Program-made: the position numbers and the translations under genes
Shown here: in pieces, positions 1-7,856 of the stretch
Layout: each line of letters opens with the position of its first letter
Numbering within the stretch: the first letter of the stretch is position 1
Assembly (NCBI RefSeq): GCF_003259175.1
Contig: NZ_QGOK01000010.1
Location: 1 to 64,000, forward strand
DNA length: 64,000 bases
Source: Marinomonas shanghaiensis
Lineage (GTDB): Bacteria > Pseudomonadota > Gammaproteobacteria > Pseudomonadales > Marinomonadaceae
Reading direction: 5' to 3'
The notes under the pieces: model-generated
The model's input: only the letters and a program-made list of their open reading frames with translations
Told to the model about the DNA's origin: nothing
The model's database searches: none

Positions 1-320
1 TTTGTAGGTCGGCCTTCAGGCCGTCAAAACGCGACTTCTCATAATGCGTTCTTTGTCGGCAAATAAGGGTCTACTCAACATCTAACTGAGGCAATGACAA
101 TGCCCGCTGAACATCAAGAAACGCTTACTTAGTGTAAGGCCCAAAAACAAACTCATCACCCTATTTTTCATCTGACCCTAAATTATAGACCCTAAATTAT
201 AGACCCTAAATTATAAATTCCGCGTCGGGCTGAAGCCGCGACCTACAATGAAAGCTTCGCTTTCAACGGCACATTACGCTGCGCTTATGATGCCCTACGA
301 TTAGCTAGGGAGTGATAGAG
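1..320. other. Gene-free stretch with REP-like palindrome and tandem repeat
   Basis: I see no convincing gene here. Positions 8-27 carry a REP-like palindrome (arms GTCGGCC and GGCCGTC followed by AAAA), which is nearly identical in reverse complement to 59194-59211. Positions 174-215 hold a tandem repeat. Positions 224-246 hold a second palindromic motif that recurs at 981-1003. A short reading frame crossing 312-554 on the plus strand runs antisense to a cydC remnant and is not believable as a gene. Confidence 0.6.
174..215. repeat. Three tandem copies of a 14-bp unit
   Basis: The unit GACCCTAAATTATA occurs at 174-187, 188-201 and 202-215 without a mismatch. It lies immediately before the longer direct repeat. 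It is too short, and has no spacers, for a CRISPR array, and is most likely a slippage product. Confidence 0.9.
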
Positions 321-410
321 CTACAGCTCTATCACTCTGGCGTTGTCGCCGAGGCGGCTGCCAATGTGGCTGACGAGGATCAAGATGTCTGGTTTGTAGT
401 GGTTTTCCAG
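215..410. repeat. Direct repeat copy 1 (tail of cydC plus downstream palindromes)
   Basis: This segment repeats 972-1153 at high identity. It contains, in order, a palindromic motif (224-246), a 14-bp longer version of the linker, a small hairpin (293-310), a perfect 12-bp-arm inverted repeat (311-336) and the last 29 codons of cydC on the minus strand. The second copy is the real end of cydC. Homology stops abruptly at 410/1153. Confidence 0.9.
321..410 (-). pseudogene. Remnant of the cydC 3' end
   Basis: Read on the minus strand, this encodes the last 29 residues of CydC plus the stop codon. It has one substitution (LVSHI for LVSHV) relative to the intact gene ending at 1064. There is no start or upstream coding sequence. 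It is a duplicated fragment, not a functional gene. The single amino-acid change and a few silent changes suggest that the duplication is not brand new or that the copies came from different strains. Confidence 0.85.
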
Positions 411-532
411 AGAAAATGTTTAAACGTGGGTGGCTTGTTTATGTCAGTCAAATTAAACAGGCGCAGTCGGTCTCGTCGAAGCGGTAGCGAATACAACCCA
501 CGCTTTTTTGTGGGCGATTTTTCATGTGCTTG

Positions 533-844
533 TTATGTATTTTCATCTGGCTGATAAAAATGTGGTTCGTGTATTTGAGGATTCACCTCGTAGATTCCAT
601 CCATTTCTTTTGGCCTAAGCTCAGGATAACGTACCCATAAAGGCTGTAGCATCTCTAAGAAAAGCTCTCCCATAACTTTCCCTGCGCTTGATCGATAGGA
701 TTCAAAATTTTCTTTTGTATCCTTATCCATAACGAAACGCACGCTTTGGTCAAGCTTTCCTGAAACTTGCATTAATAAAATACTTAGTTCTTCGGCTTCC
801 GTCTTATTCACTTCGATCTCCATATACATTTTAAGAGTGCGCAT
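533..844 (-). CDS. Small hypothetical protein between the two cydC tails
   Basis: This frame encodes up to 103 residues; the likely start may be one of the internal Met codons (MYMEIEV or MEIEV), because none has a clear Shine-Dalgarno sequence. The protein is acidic and soluble, without membrane segments or signal peptide. It has a predicted helical N-terminal half (TEAEELSILLMQVSGKLDQSV) and a C-terminal half rich in Pro, Tyr and His. I do not recognise the family. It lies in the unique 560-bp segment (411-971) bracketed by the direct repeats, downstream of cydC in the same orientation. Its position suggests it arrived with, or was trapped by, the duplication event. Confidence 0.5.
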   Translation of the reverse strand: MRTLKMYMEIEVNKTEAEELSILLMQVSGKLDQSVRFVMDKDTKENFESYRSSAGKVMGELFLEMLQPLWVRYPELRPKEMDGIYEVNPQIHEPHFYQPDENT

Positions 845-971
845 GCGCGTTATTTCATCTGCAGATATTTTTACCCATTGATACTAAAAGACTTTCTTAC
901 TTTCTGCCAGTACAAACGCGCAAGACTTTTATACTTCTCAAACTATAAAATAAAGCGTTTGAACGCAACCT

Positions 972-1153
972 AAATTCCGCGTCGGGCTGAAGCCGCGACC
1001 TACAACAACCGGCACATTACGCTGCGCTTATGATGCCCTACGATTAGCTAGGGAGCGATAGAGCTACAGCTCTATCACTCTCGCGTTGTCGCCGAGGCGG
1101 CTACCAACGTGGCTGACGAGGATCAAGATGTCTGGTTTGTAGTGGTTTTCCAG
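972..1153. repeat. Direct repeat copy 2 (intact cydC end)
   Basis: This is the counterpart of 215-410. Positions 1064-1153 are the genuine last codons of cydC. The remainder is downstream non-coding sequence with the same palindromes. Relative to copy 1 it lacks 14 bp, a small GAAAGC/GCTTTC hairpin near 250-264. Confidence 0.9.
1036..1079 (-). terminator. Possible end-of-operon hairpins at the cydC stop
   Basis: Two hairpins sit at the end of the cyd operon. A 9-bp-arm inverted repeat (GATAGAGCT/AGCTCTATC, 1057-1076) spans the cydC stop codon, and a small one (CCCTA/TAGGG, 1036-1053) follows. No T-run follows them, so Rho-independent termination is uncertain. They may instead stabilise the mRNA 3' end. 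Confidence 0.35.
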
Positions 1154-2719
1154 TGAGTGACAAATCCTTTCTATGGTGGCTTTGTCGAGTCCGTCGAAGG
1201 GTTCGTCTAGTAGCAGAACGGGTGTTTGTCTCAGTAAGAGACGCGCTAAGGCGAGGCGTTTGCGTTGTCCGCCAGATAAGTTACGGCCTTGGGAGCTGAG
1301 TAAGGTTTCCAGTCCGTTTGGTAGGTTTTTTGCCCAGTCGGCTAGGCCGACGGCGTTGAGGACATCCCAGAGTTGTTCGTCGCTGGCATTAGGGTTGCCT
1401 AGGTATAAGTTGGCGGCGATGCTTTGTTGAAAAATATGCGGTGATTGTGGCAAATAGCTAATGTGTATTTGGTACGTTTGGTTACTGTACAGGTCGCATT
1501 TTTCATTGTTAATAATGGCTTCACCCGATGACAGACAGTCACCGGCGATGGCGGCCAGTAATGTGGATTTCCCTGATCCACTGGCACCACGTAGCCAGAT
1601 AGATTCACCTTCGTCCACACGAAAGTCGATGGCGTTGTTACCCATGCCGCTTGACGGGTGAAAGCCGCGCCAGTGCTTGAATACCATCTGTTGAATGCGC
1701 TCTATTTTGCCTTCTGGCTGTGCTTGGGCGTCTTGGTGCAGTTGGTTTAAACGGCGTAAACCAACCTGAGACTGGCCTTGTGCGACGAAGGATTGCACCA
1801 GTGGCAATACCAATTCATTCACGGCCAATAAAGATAAAACATACCCCACGACCCAAGTACCTTGTACGCCGTCTAGTAACGTCCAGCGTTGGGTCTCTGG
1901 GGTGTAGATGCAAAGTAGATAAAAACTGCTGGCGATGAGTAAAATGGTCACCCCATAAGACAATAAACGCCCCGTACTAACGGCTTGTTGTATGCGAATT
2001 TCCATACGGCGCTGGCGTTCATCCAATTCCCCCAGACGTTGCGCATATTCTTTCCAATGACCGCGAATGGTTAAGGTGATCAAGGCAGAAAACAGGCTAA
2101 CAAAGCGACTGCGGCGGTGTACACCCAAAATCTGTCCAACATGCACTGCATGACTGGCAAAGCGGTCACATACATAGGGCACGAGCAAAATCTGTAGTAC
2201 GGCTGCGATGGCGATGGGCCAGAGCAAAACAGGCGTGATGAAGTAGGCAAAAACAGACACGGCTAAGTAGGCGGATAAAGCGTATATCCAAGGCAAAAAC
2301 ACCACCAATGGCCAGCGAATAATCTGGTCAAGGTCGCTCACTAAGCGCTGTAACAAGTCACCTCGGCTTTGTTCGTGCAAATTGGCCGCGTCTTTTGCGA
2401 CGCGCTGATCCCACACCCAAAGGCGCAAAGTGCGTAACAATCCCAGTAAGTGGTTATGAGCGGTCACTTGCTCACCGTAGCGACCAGCCGTTCTGAGGAT
2501 AGACATACCACGCACAATAGCACCGGGTGTCAGGTAGTTAAAAACAATCCCCACGCCCATGGCCGTTGCTAATCCAGCGGCGGAGATGAACCAGCCTGAA
2601 ATGCCGAGCAAGGCAACGCCTGCTAACGTAGCCGCTATACCGGTAATCACGGGGATAAGAATCCCCCACGGATTAGCCAATATGAGCCGTTTAAGCGATA
2701 GCTTGGATAGGTTGCTCAT
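1064..2719 (-). CDS. cydC: CydC, cytochrome bd assembly ABC exporter subunit
   Basis: This is one half of the heterodimeric inner-membrane CydDC exporter, which moves glutathione and cysteine to the periplasm and is needed for cytochrome bd assembly. It is 551 residues when started at 2719, where AGGAGG lies just upstream; a longer frame reaching 2788 would have no such site. An N-terminal six-helix transmembrane region is followed by an ATPase domain with Walker A (GASGSGKST), signature (LSGGQRKRL) and Walker B (VLLLDEPFDGLD). The start overlaps the end of cydD by 29 bp, indicating translational coupling. It is the last gene of the cydABXDC operon, and its last 90 bp are duplicated at 321-410. 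Confidence 0.95.
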   Translation of the reverse strand: MSNLSKLSLKRLILANPWGILIPVITGIAATLAGVALLGISGWFISAAGLATAMGVGIVFNYLTPGAIVRGMSILRTAGRYGEQVTAHNHLLGLLRTLRLWVWDQRVAKDAANLHEQSRGDLLQRLVSDLDQIIRWPLVVFLPWIYALSAYLAVSVFAYFITPVLLWPIAIAAVLQILLVPYVCDRFASHAVHVGQILGVHRRSRFVSLFSALITLTIRGHWKEYAQRLGELDERQRRMEIRIQQAVSTGRLLSYGVTILLIASSFYLLCIYTPETQRWTLLDGVQGTWVVGYVLSLLAVNELVLPLVQSFVAQGQSQVGLRRLNQLHQDAQAQPEGKIERIQQMVFKHWRGFHPSSGMGNNAIDFRVDEGESIWLRGASGSGKSTLLAAIAGDCLSSGEAIINNEKCDLYSNQTYQIHISYLPQSPHIFQQSIAANLYLGNPNASDEQLWDVLNAVGLADWAKNLPNGLETLLSSQGRNLSGGQRKRLALARLLLRQTPVLLLDEPFDGLDKATIERICHSLENHYKPDILILVSHVGSRLGDNARVIEL

Positions 2720-4451
2720 GCAAACCTCCTTTGTTGAGGACCCAATGTTTGTCAGCCCAAAGTATGGGGTGGGTGTCATGGCTAACAATGAGTAAGGTTT
2801 TGCCTTTAGATACCCGTTTTAGCGTCGCTAAAACAGCTTGTGCTGTCTCTTTATCAAGCCCAGAACACGGCTCATCGAGCAGCCATATATTGGCTTTTGA
2901 CAGTAAGGCTCTGGCGATAGAAAGACGCTGCATTTGCCCACCCGATAGGCCTGCGCCCAGTTCAGTGAGTTTGGTGTCTAACCCCGCGGGGAGTTGCCGG
3001 ATAAAGGCATCGCATTGGCTTTCAACTAACGCCGCCTGCAAGGTCTCTTCACTTGGCGTTTCAATCCCCAAAAGTAGATTACGGCGAATACTGCCGTTTA
3101 CCCATTCCGGTGTTTGCGGGAGCCAAGCCAGTTTTGCTCGCCATGCGGCTAAACTCACTTCATGAAAGGGTTTGCCATTGACCAACAGCTGGCCTTGATA
3201 GTCTTCTTCAAATCCCAATAAAAGGTGCAAAAGACTGGATTTACCAACGCCAGATTCACCACTCAACCAAATGCGCTGCCCTTGATGAATAACTGCACTA
3301 ATGGGCGAAAACCGGTATCGCCCGTCTTCACACCAACTGAGGTTGTGAAAGCGGATGGACGTGAGTTGATCAACCATAGAAGCAAGGTTTGATTGGGCAA
3401 CAGGCTCACGCTCTTCTGCTGCCGTGGCATGAGCACGCGCGTCTAAAATTTCTAATAAATCTGTCGCGGCAGCTTCGGCTTTTTGTTTGGCATGGTAGTC
3501 GTTTCCAAGCTGGCGCAAAGGCAAATAAAATTCTGGGGCAAGCAATAAAAGAAACATGGCTTGCGTTAAGGTAACGGGAGCCGATCCAACTTGCCATGGC
3601 AAAATCTCCAATAAACCAAGCCCTAAATATAAGGCAATCATGGCGATTGATAGTGATGCAAAGAGTTCAAGAGTGGCAGTAGACAGAAAGGCCAATACCA
3701 AGACGCCCATGGTGGTTTTCTGATAAGCCGTTGCGCTATCAGACAAACGCCCTCGTGCCTCTGTGGTTCTATTAAGGCGTTTGAGCTCCGCAAGCCCTTG
3801 GTTTAGATCCATAAATTGATTAGACAGCATGGCCAAGACATTGAATTGACGTCGGTTAGCTTGTGCGGCTTTGTGACCGACAAAAATCATAAAGATAATG
3901 ACCAAAGGTGCCGTCAGCATAAAAACAAAAAAGGCGATCCAAGAAATAGAAACAACGGAAAGCAGGATCACACAAGGAATGAGCGTCACCATAAAGACTT
4001 GTGGTTTATAGCGACTAAAAAAATCATCGAGCGCATCAACTTGCTCGTAAACACGTGTGGATAATGCCGCATCTTCTTCGATTCTTGTGCGCGCTGGCCC
4101 AAGTTCCGTCAGATGAGACACCAATTGACGACGCAAGCCGTAACGAATGTCACGGCTTGCGCTGGTGCAAATACGCTCTCGGCCAAAGTTTGCCAAGGCA
4201 CGAATTAGTAAAGCCAATAAACCGACAACTAAAAGAGAAATAGAAAAGGATTGATGCAGCGCCATATCCGAAAACACATTCGCTAACGCCCAAGCCTGCA
4301 ACACCAAAGACACCGCAAACAACACAGCAAAACCTTGTGCCACACGATATTTTGAAGACTGTTGAGTCGCTAATTGCCCCAAGAATATCGCTTCTGGCGT
4401 TTTGATTCGACTAGGTCGACGCGCCTTTTGTGTCCCCTTCTCTCTCGTCAT
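2691..4451 (-). CDS. cydD: CydD, cytochrome bd assembly ABC exporter subunit
   Basis: Partner of CydC in the thiol exporter that supports cytochrome bd maturation. It is 586 residues, the usual family length. A basic N-terminus precedes the transmembrane domain (about residues 35-320), then the nucleotide-binding domain with Walker A (GESGVGKSS), signature (LSGGQMQRL) and Walker B (IWLLDEPCSGLD). The start lies 5 bp after the cydX stop and the end overlaps cydC. Fusing the exporter genes to the oxidase genes in one transcript differs from E. coli, where cydDC is a separate operon. Confidence 0.95.
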   Translation of the reverse strand: MTREKGTQKARRPSRIKTPEAIFLGQLATQQSSKYRVAQGFAVLFAVSLVLQAWALANVFSDMALHQSFSISLLVVGLLALLIRALANFGRERICTSASRDIRYGLRRQLVSHLTELGPARTRIEEDAALSTRVYEQVDALDDFFSRYKPQVFMVTLIPCVILLSVVSISWIAFFVFMLTAPLVIIFMIFVGHKAAQANRRQFNVLAMLSNQFMDLNQGLAELKRLNRTTEARGRLSDSATAYQKTTMGVLVLAFLSTATLELFASLSIAMIALYLGLGLLEILPWQVGSAPVTLTQAMFLLLLAPEFYLPLRQLGNDYHAKQKAEAAATDLLEILDARAHATAAEEREPVAQSNLASMVDQLTSIRFHNLSWCEDGRYRFSPISAVIHQGQRIWLSGESGVGKSSLLHLLLGFEEDYQGQLLVNGKPFHEVSLAAWRAKLAWLPQTPEWVNGSIRRNLLLGIETPSEETLQAALVESQCDAFIRQLPAGLDTKLTELGAGLSGGQMQRLSIARALLSKANIWLLDEPCSGLDKETAQAVLATLKRVSKGKTLLIVSHDTHPILWADKHWVLNKGGLHEQPIQAIA

Positions 4452-4456
4452 AAGGC

Positions 4457-4567
4457 TTACTTCTGCTCCTCTTCACCTTCGTAGCCACTAAACTCCAACC
4501 AAACGGCATTGATAATACCAAACGAACAGGCTAACAAAATGCCCAAAATCCAAGCGAAATACCACAT
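4457..4567 (-). CDS. cydX: CydX, small subunit of cytochrome bd oxidase
   Basis: A 36-residue single-span protein beginning MWYFAWILGI and ending in an acidic tail (GYEGEEEQK). It matches the CydX/YbgT family in length, in the Trp-Tyr-Phe-Trp N-terminus and in position after cydB. CydX binds CydA beside the haems and stabilises the oxidase. AGAGGA lies about 6 bases upstream of the ATG. It sits between cydB and cydD, 5 bp from cydD. It is short enough to be missed by usual length cut-offs. Confidence 0.93.
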   Translation of the reverse strand: MWYFAWILGILLACSFGIINAVWLEFSGYEGEEEQK

Positions 4568-4594
4568 AACTGATTCCTCTATTTAGTATTCAAG

Positions 4595-4617
4595 GATAGA
4601 GCTCAAAGAGCTCTATC
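4595..4617. repeat. Perfect inverted repeat between cydB and cydX
   Basis: Arms GATAGAGCTC and GAGCTCTATC with a three-base AAA loop. The same arm sequence occurs at 311-336 and 1057-1076, so it is a small local repeat family. Between cydB and cydX it could protect the cydAB message or partly terminate transcription. No T-run follows. Confidence 0.75.
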
Positions 4618-4629
4618 GCTTACCCATGA

Positions 4630-5766
4630 TTAATACAATGAGTGTGTATTTTCTTCTATGTGTTTCTTCGTCAAACGACCATACATGACGAAGTAACTCC
4701 ACAATGTATAACCCAAAACGATAGGGACAAAAATACAAGCAACAACAAACATAATCATCATGGTGTTATGGCTTGATGTGGCATCCCACATGGTCAAACT
4801 CATGCTTGGGTAGCTTGAAGACGGCATCAGGAAGGGGAACATAGATCCGCCAGCCGTCACAATAATACCGGCAATACCCAGTGATGAGCTCAAGAATGCC
4901 AAAGCCCCTTTTTTCATCACACCCGCCAATGCGGCCACCAACATCCCAGCAATCCCCACAATCGGCGCTAACATTAATGCGGGCACTTTATCGTAGTTAG
5001 CCAACCAAGCACCGGCTTGCACTTCTGCGGTTTTCATCAAAGGTGTCATGGCTTTATTACCGTCAATCACGCTCGTTAACACATAACCATCAATACCGTA
5101 TGCCAACCAGATACCCGCGATAATAAAGAAGACGGCCGCTAACGTCGCTGTGACTGTGGTGGCTATGCAGGCTTTACGATGCAGATTACCGTCTGTTTTC
5201 ATTTGCAACCAAGCGCCACCTTGTGTCATCAGCATCATCAAACTCACCAAACCACACAAAATCGCAAAAGGGTTCAACAAGCCAAAGAATGAGCCGGTGT
5301 ACGTCACACGTAGAAATTGGTCAAATTCAAATGGTACGCCTTGCAACAAGTTACCAAAGGCCACACCGAAAATAATTGGCGGAACCGCAGAACCAAATAC
5401 GATTCCCCAATCCCAGCTAGTGCGCCATTTAGAGTTCTCTAGTTTAGAGCGATAATCAAAGCCGATTGGACGGAAGAACAAGGCCGCCAATACAAGCATC
5501 ATTGCAAAATAAAACCCAGAGAACGACGTGGCATAAACCACTGGCCAAGCCGCAAATAACGCACCACCTGCCGTGATGAACCAAACTTGGTTGCCGTCCC
5601 AGTGGGGGGCAATCGAGTTGATCATGATGCGGCGCTCAGAGTCCGTACCACCAATCACTTTCAGTAAGCTTCCCACCCCCATATCAAAACCGTCGGTGAC
5701 TGAGAAGCCGATGAGTAAAACACCAATCAAAACCCACCAAATGACTTTTAATAATTCGTAATCCAT
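4630..5766 (-). CDS. cydB: Cytochrome bd ubiquinol oxidase subunit II
   Basis: Inner-membrane subunit II of the high-affinity quinol oxidase, 378 residues, almost the length of E. coli CydB (379). It is very hydrophobic, with about eight to nine helices. Family hallmarks are visible near the N-terminus (VLIGFSVTDGFDMGVG) and soon after (HWDGNQVWFI). One base separates it from the cydA stop codon, so the two are translated together. It works with CydA and CydX to reduce oxygen to water using quinol, generating proton-motive force without pumping. Confidence 0.97.
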   Translation of the reverse strand: MDYELLKVIWWVLIGVLLIGFSVTDGFDMGVGSLLKVIGGTDSERRIMINSIAPHWDGNQVWFITAGGALFAAWPVVYATSFSGFYFAMMLVLAALFFRPIGFDYRSKLENSKWRTSWDWGIVFGSAVPPIIFGVAFGNLLQGVPFEFDQFLRVTYTGSFFGLLNPFAILCGLVSLMMLMTQGGAWLQMKTDGNLHRKACIATTVTATLAAVFFIIAGIWLAYGIDGYVLTSVIDGNKAMTPLMKTAEVQAGAWLANYDKVPALMLAPIVGIAGMLVAALAGVMKKGALAFLSSSLGIAGIIVTAGGSMFPFLMPSSSYPSMSLTMWDATSSHNTMMIMFVVACIFVPIVLGYTLWSYFVMYGRLTKKHIEENTHSLY

Positions 5767-5767
5767 A

Positions 5768-7342
5768 TTACACCCCTTGCTTTAGCTGAGCGGTTTCTTG
5801 TTCTAGTGAATAGCGACCTGTGTGTAAGCTGGAAGGCCCCTGTTTCGCAAAACGGATCATCAAATACATCTCGGCAATCAAGAACGAGGTATACAACACA
5901 GCAAAACCGGCGATCGTTATCCAAATCTCAGTTGCTGTTAAGCTCGACACCGCAACATGAACCGGTAAAATTTCACCAATCGCCCATGGCTGACGACCAT
6001 ATTCGGCAACAAACCAACCCGCTTCATTCGCAATCCATGGCAATGGCAAGCACAACATAATAAGTTTCAGGAACAGAGGATTCTTACCAATACGACGACG
6101 CGCGTTTTGATAGAAAGCCACCGCAAAAACAAACAACATCAAGAAACCACAACCCACCATGATGCGGAAGGCAAAGAACAAAGGTGCTACTTGAGGAATG
6201 GAATACTCCACAGCCTGATCGATCTCTTCAGAGGTCACTTTGTTCATGTCTTCGTTAAACGCGGTTACTAATAAACCGTAACCTAGATCGTCTTTGACTT
6301 TTTCAAAGTTGGTTTTCACCAAGGGATCCGTTGAACCGCTGCGTAACTGTTCAAGCAGTTGGTTCGCGTAGATACCGTTAATGATGCGCTGACGGTTATG
6401 CTCTTTCAGCTCTTTGATACCCGCCACTTCTTTGTCAAGAGAACGTGTCGCGATTAATCCCATTAGGCCAGGAATTTTAATGGCAAACTCGGTTTCTTGA
6501 AGTTCCTGATTCGGAAAGCCGATCAAGGTGAAATCTGCCGGTGCTTCTTGGGTTTCCCATTCCGCTTCTACAGCCGCTAATTTCACTTTTTGCACTTCGC
6601 CTAGCTCATAACCAGACTCGTCACCTAACAGAATAACGCTCAAAATAGAGGCCAAACCAAAGGCAGAAGCGATAGCAAAGGAGCGACGAGCAAAAGCCAG
6701 ATCACGACCTTTTAATAAGTAGTAGCTTGAGATCACCAACACAAACATGGCACCGGTGGTGTAACCTGCTGAGACAGTGTGAACAAATTTTACCTGAGCC
6801 ACTGGGTTTAGAATCAAAGCACCAAAATCCACCAGCTCCATACGCATGGTTTCATAATTAAACTCTGAACCAACCGGGTTTTGCATCCAGCCATTGGCGA
6901 TCAAGATCCATAACGCCGACAGGTTAGAGCCTAATGCAACACCCCATGTCACCATTAAGTGTTTTACTTTGCTGAGGCGATCCCAACCAAAGAAAAACAA
7001 ACCCACTAGCGTAGATTCAAGGAAGAAAGCCATCAGGCCTTCGATGGCCAAAGGAGCACCAAAAATATCACCAACATAATGTGAGTAGTAAGACCAGTTG
7101 GTTCCGAATTGGAACTCCATCGTCAAACCTGTTGTGACACCTAACGCAAAGTTAATACCAAACAATTTACCCCAGAACTTCACCATATCTTTGTAGACTT
7201 GCTTACCTGTAATCACATAGACAGATTCCATGATGGCAAGTAAAAAAGACATCCCCAACGTGAGAGGGACAAACAAATAGTGGTACAGAGCTGTGAAAGC
7301 AAACTGAAAGCGTGATAATTCCACTACAGCTTCATTAATCAT
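5768..7342 (-). CDS. cydA: Cytochrome bd ubiquinol oxidase subunit I
   Basis: Catalytic subunit carrying haems b558, b595 and d, 524 residues. The N-terminal helix has the haem ligand His21 in [13 protein letters not shown]; the FVHTVSAGY segment carries the second conserved His and [12 protein letters not shown] the Met ligand region. The periplasmic Q-loop between helices 6 and 7 is of the long, E. coli-like type, and the GRQPW quinol-site motif is present near the C-terminus. It is the first gene of the cydABXDC operon. The upstream 236 bp contain a weak FNR/ANR-like palindrome. Confidence 0.97.
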   Translation of the reverse strand: MINEAVVELSRFQFAFTALYHYLFVPLTLGMSFLLAIMESVYVITGKQVYKDMVKFWGKLFGINFALGVTTGLTMEFQFGTNWSYYSHYVGDIFGAPLAIEGLMAFFLESTLVGLFFFGWDRLSKVKHLMVTWGVALGSNLSALWILIANGWMQNPVGSEFNYETMRMELVDFGALILNPVAQVKFVHTVSAGYTTGAMFVLVISSYYLLKGRDLAFARRSFAIASAFGLASILSVILLGDESGYELGEVQKVKLAAVEAEWETQEAPADFTLIGFPNQELQETEFAIKIPGLMGLIATRSLDKEVAGIKELKEHNRQRIINGIYANQLLEQLRSGSTDPLVKTNFEKVKDDLGYGLLVTAFNEDMNKVTSEEIDQAVEYSIPQVAPLFFAFRIMVGCGFLMLFVFAVAFYQNARRRIGKNPLFLKLIMLCLPLPWIANEAGWFVAEYGRQPWAIGEILPVHVAVSSLTATEIWITIAGFAVLYTSFLIAEMYLMIRFAKQGPSSLHTGRYSLEQETAQLKQGV

Positions 7343-7493
7343 ATGACTTCAACCCATTCATTTGATTGAGAAAAAGGCGCTTGCAGACACTTAACATTTT
7401 GCCGTGCTCTTATTATCCAACGCCCACCGTAGCCTCAAACCTTTTGAGGCTTACTATAAGGCCAGATTATGAGTGCAGTTTCGATTTAAAACA

Positions 7494-7507
7494 TTGCGTT
7501 AGATCAA
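7494..7507 (-). promoter_or_regulatory. Possible FNR/ANR-type site upstream of cydA
   Basis: The 14-mer TTGCGTTAGATCAA matches the FNR consensus TTGAT-N4-ATCAA at 8 of 10 positions, with one perfect half-site. It lies about 150 bp upstream of the cydA start. Oxygen control of cydAB by FNR-type regulators is common, but a match of this quality can arise by chance. Confidence 0.3.
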
Positions 7508-7578
7508 GAGAAAGAGAGTGAAAAAAATAAGTAGGTAAAAAAACAGAGACTTTACATTGATTGAGTTGAATGATGCTT

Positions 7579-7779
7579 TTAAGGACAATCAGACAGTTTA
7601 TTTTTTCGACGCGATGCGTTGCCCAACATCTCGACTTTTTGCTCGTTGGTTGCCGCCTGCCACATTAGTATTTCATTAATCGTACGATAACAGCCCACAC
7701 ACACGTCTTCACTATCAAGACAGCACTGACGGATACAAGGGCTTTTTATGATCTGATCCGTTTCATGATTTATTGACAT
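7579..7779 (-). CDS. DUF1289 family small cysteine-rich protein
   Basis: A 66-residue protein with the DUF1289 pattern SPCIRQCCLDSEDVCVGCYR followed by a helix with a conserved Trp (EILMWQAATNEQK). The spaced cysteines suggest metal or iron-sulfur binding, but the function of the family is not established. It is transcribed in the same direction as the cyd operon, 236 bp upstream of cydA, and probably forms its own unit. Confidence 0.85.
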   Translation of the reverse strand: MSINHETDQIIKSPCIRQCCLDSEDVCVGCYRTINEILMWQAATNEQKVEMLGNASRRKNKLSDCP

Positions 7780-7856
7780 GGTTTTATATCCCTTAGTTTT
7801 ACGCCAAATAAGAGGCTACGCCAAACGCAGCCCCTTAAGCGAACTTAATTCAAGGC

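Noticed and set aside
174-215. Tandem 14-bp repeat as a possible CRISPR
   Set aside because: No spacers, units far too short, no cas genes nearby.
312-554. Plus-strand frame of 80 codons
   Set aside because: It runs antisense to the cydC remnant and into non-coding sequence, with no ribosome-binding site or protein character.
2731-3165. 144-codon plus-strand frame inside cydD
   Set aside because: Antisense shadow of the conserved ATPase domain of cydD; composition is that of a reverse-strand frame.
7556-7569. Second FNR-like sequence near the DUF1289 gene
   Set aside because: Only one half-site matches well, and it lies at the end of the DUF1289 gene, over 200 bp from cydA.
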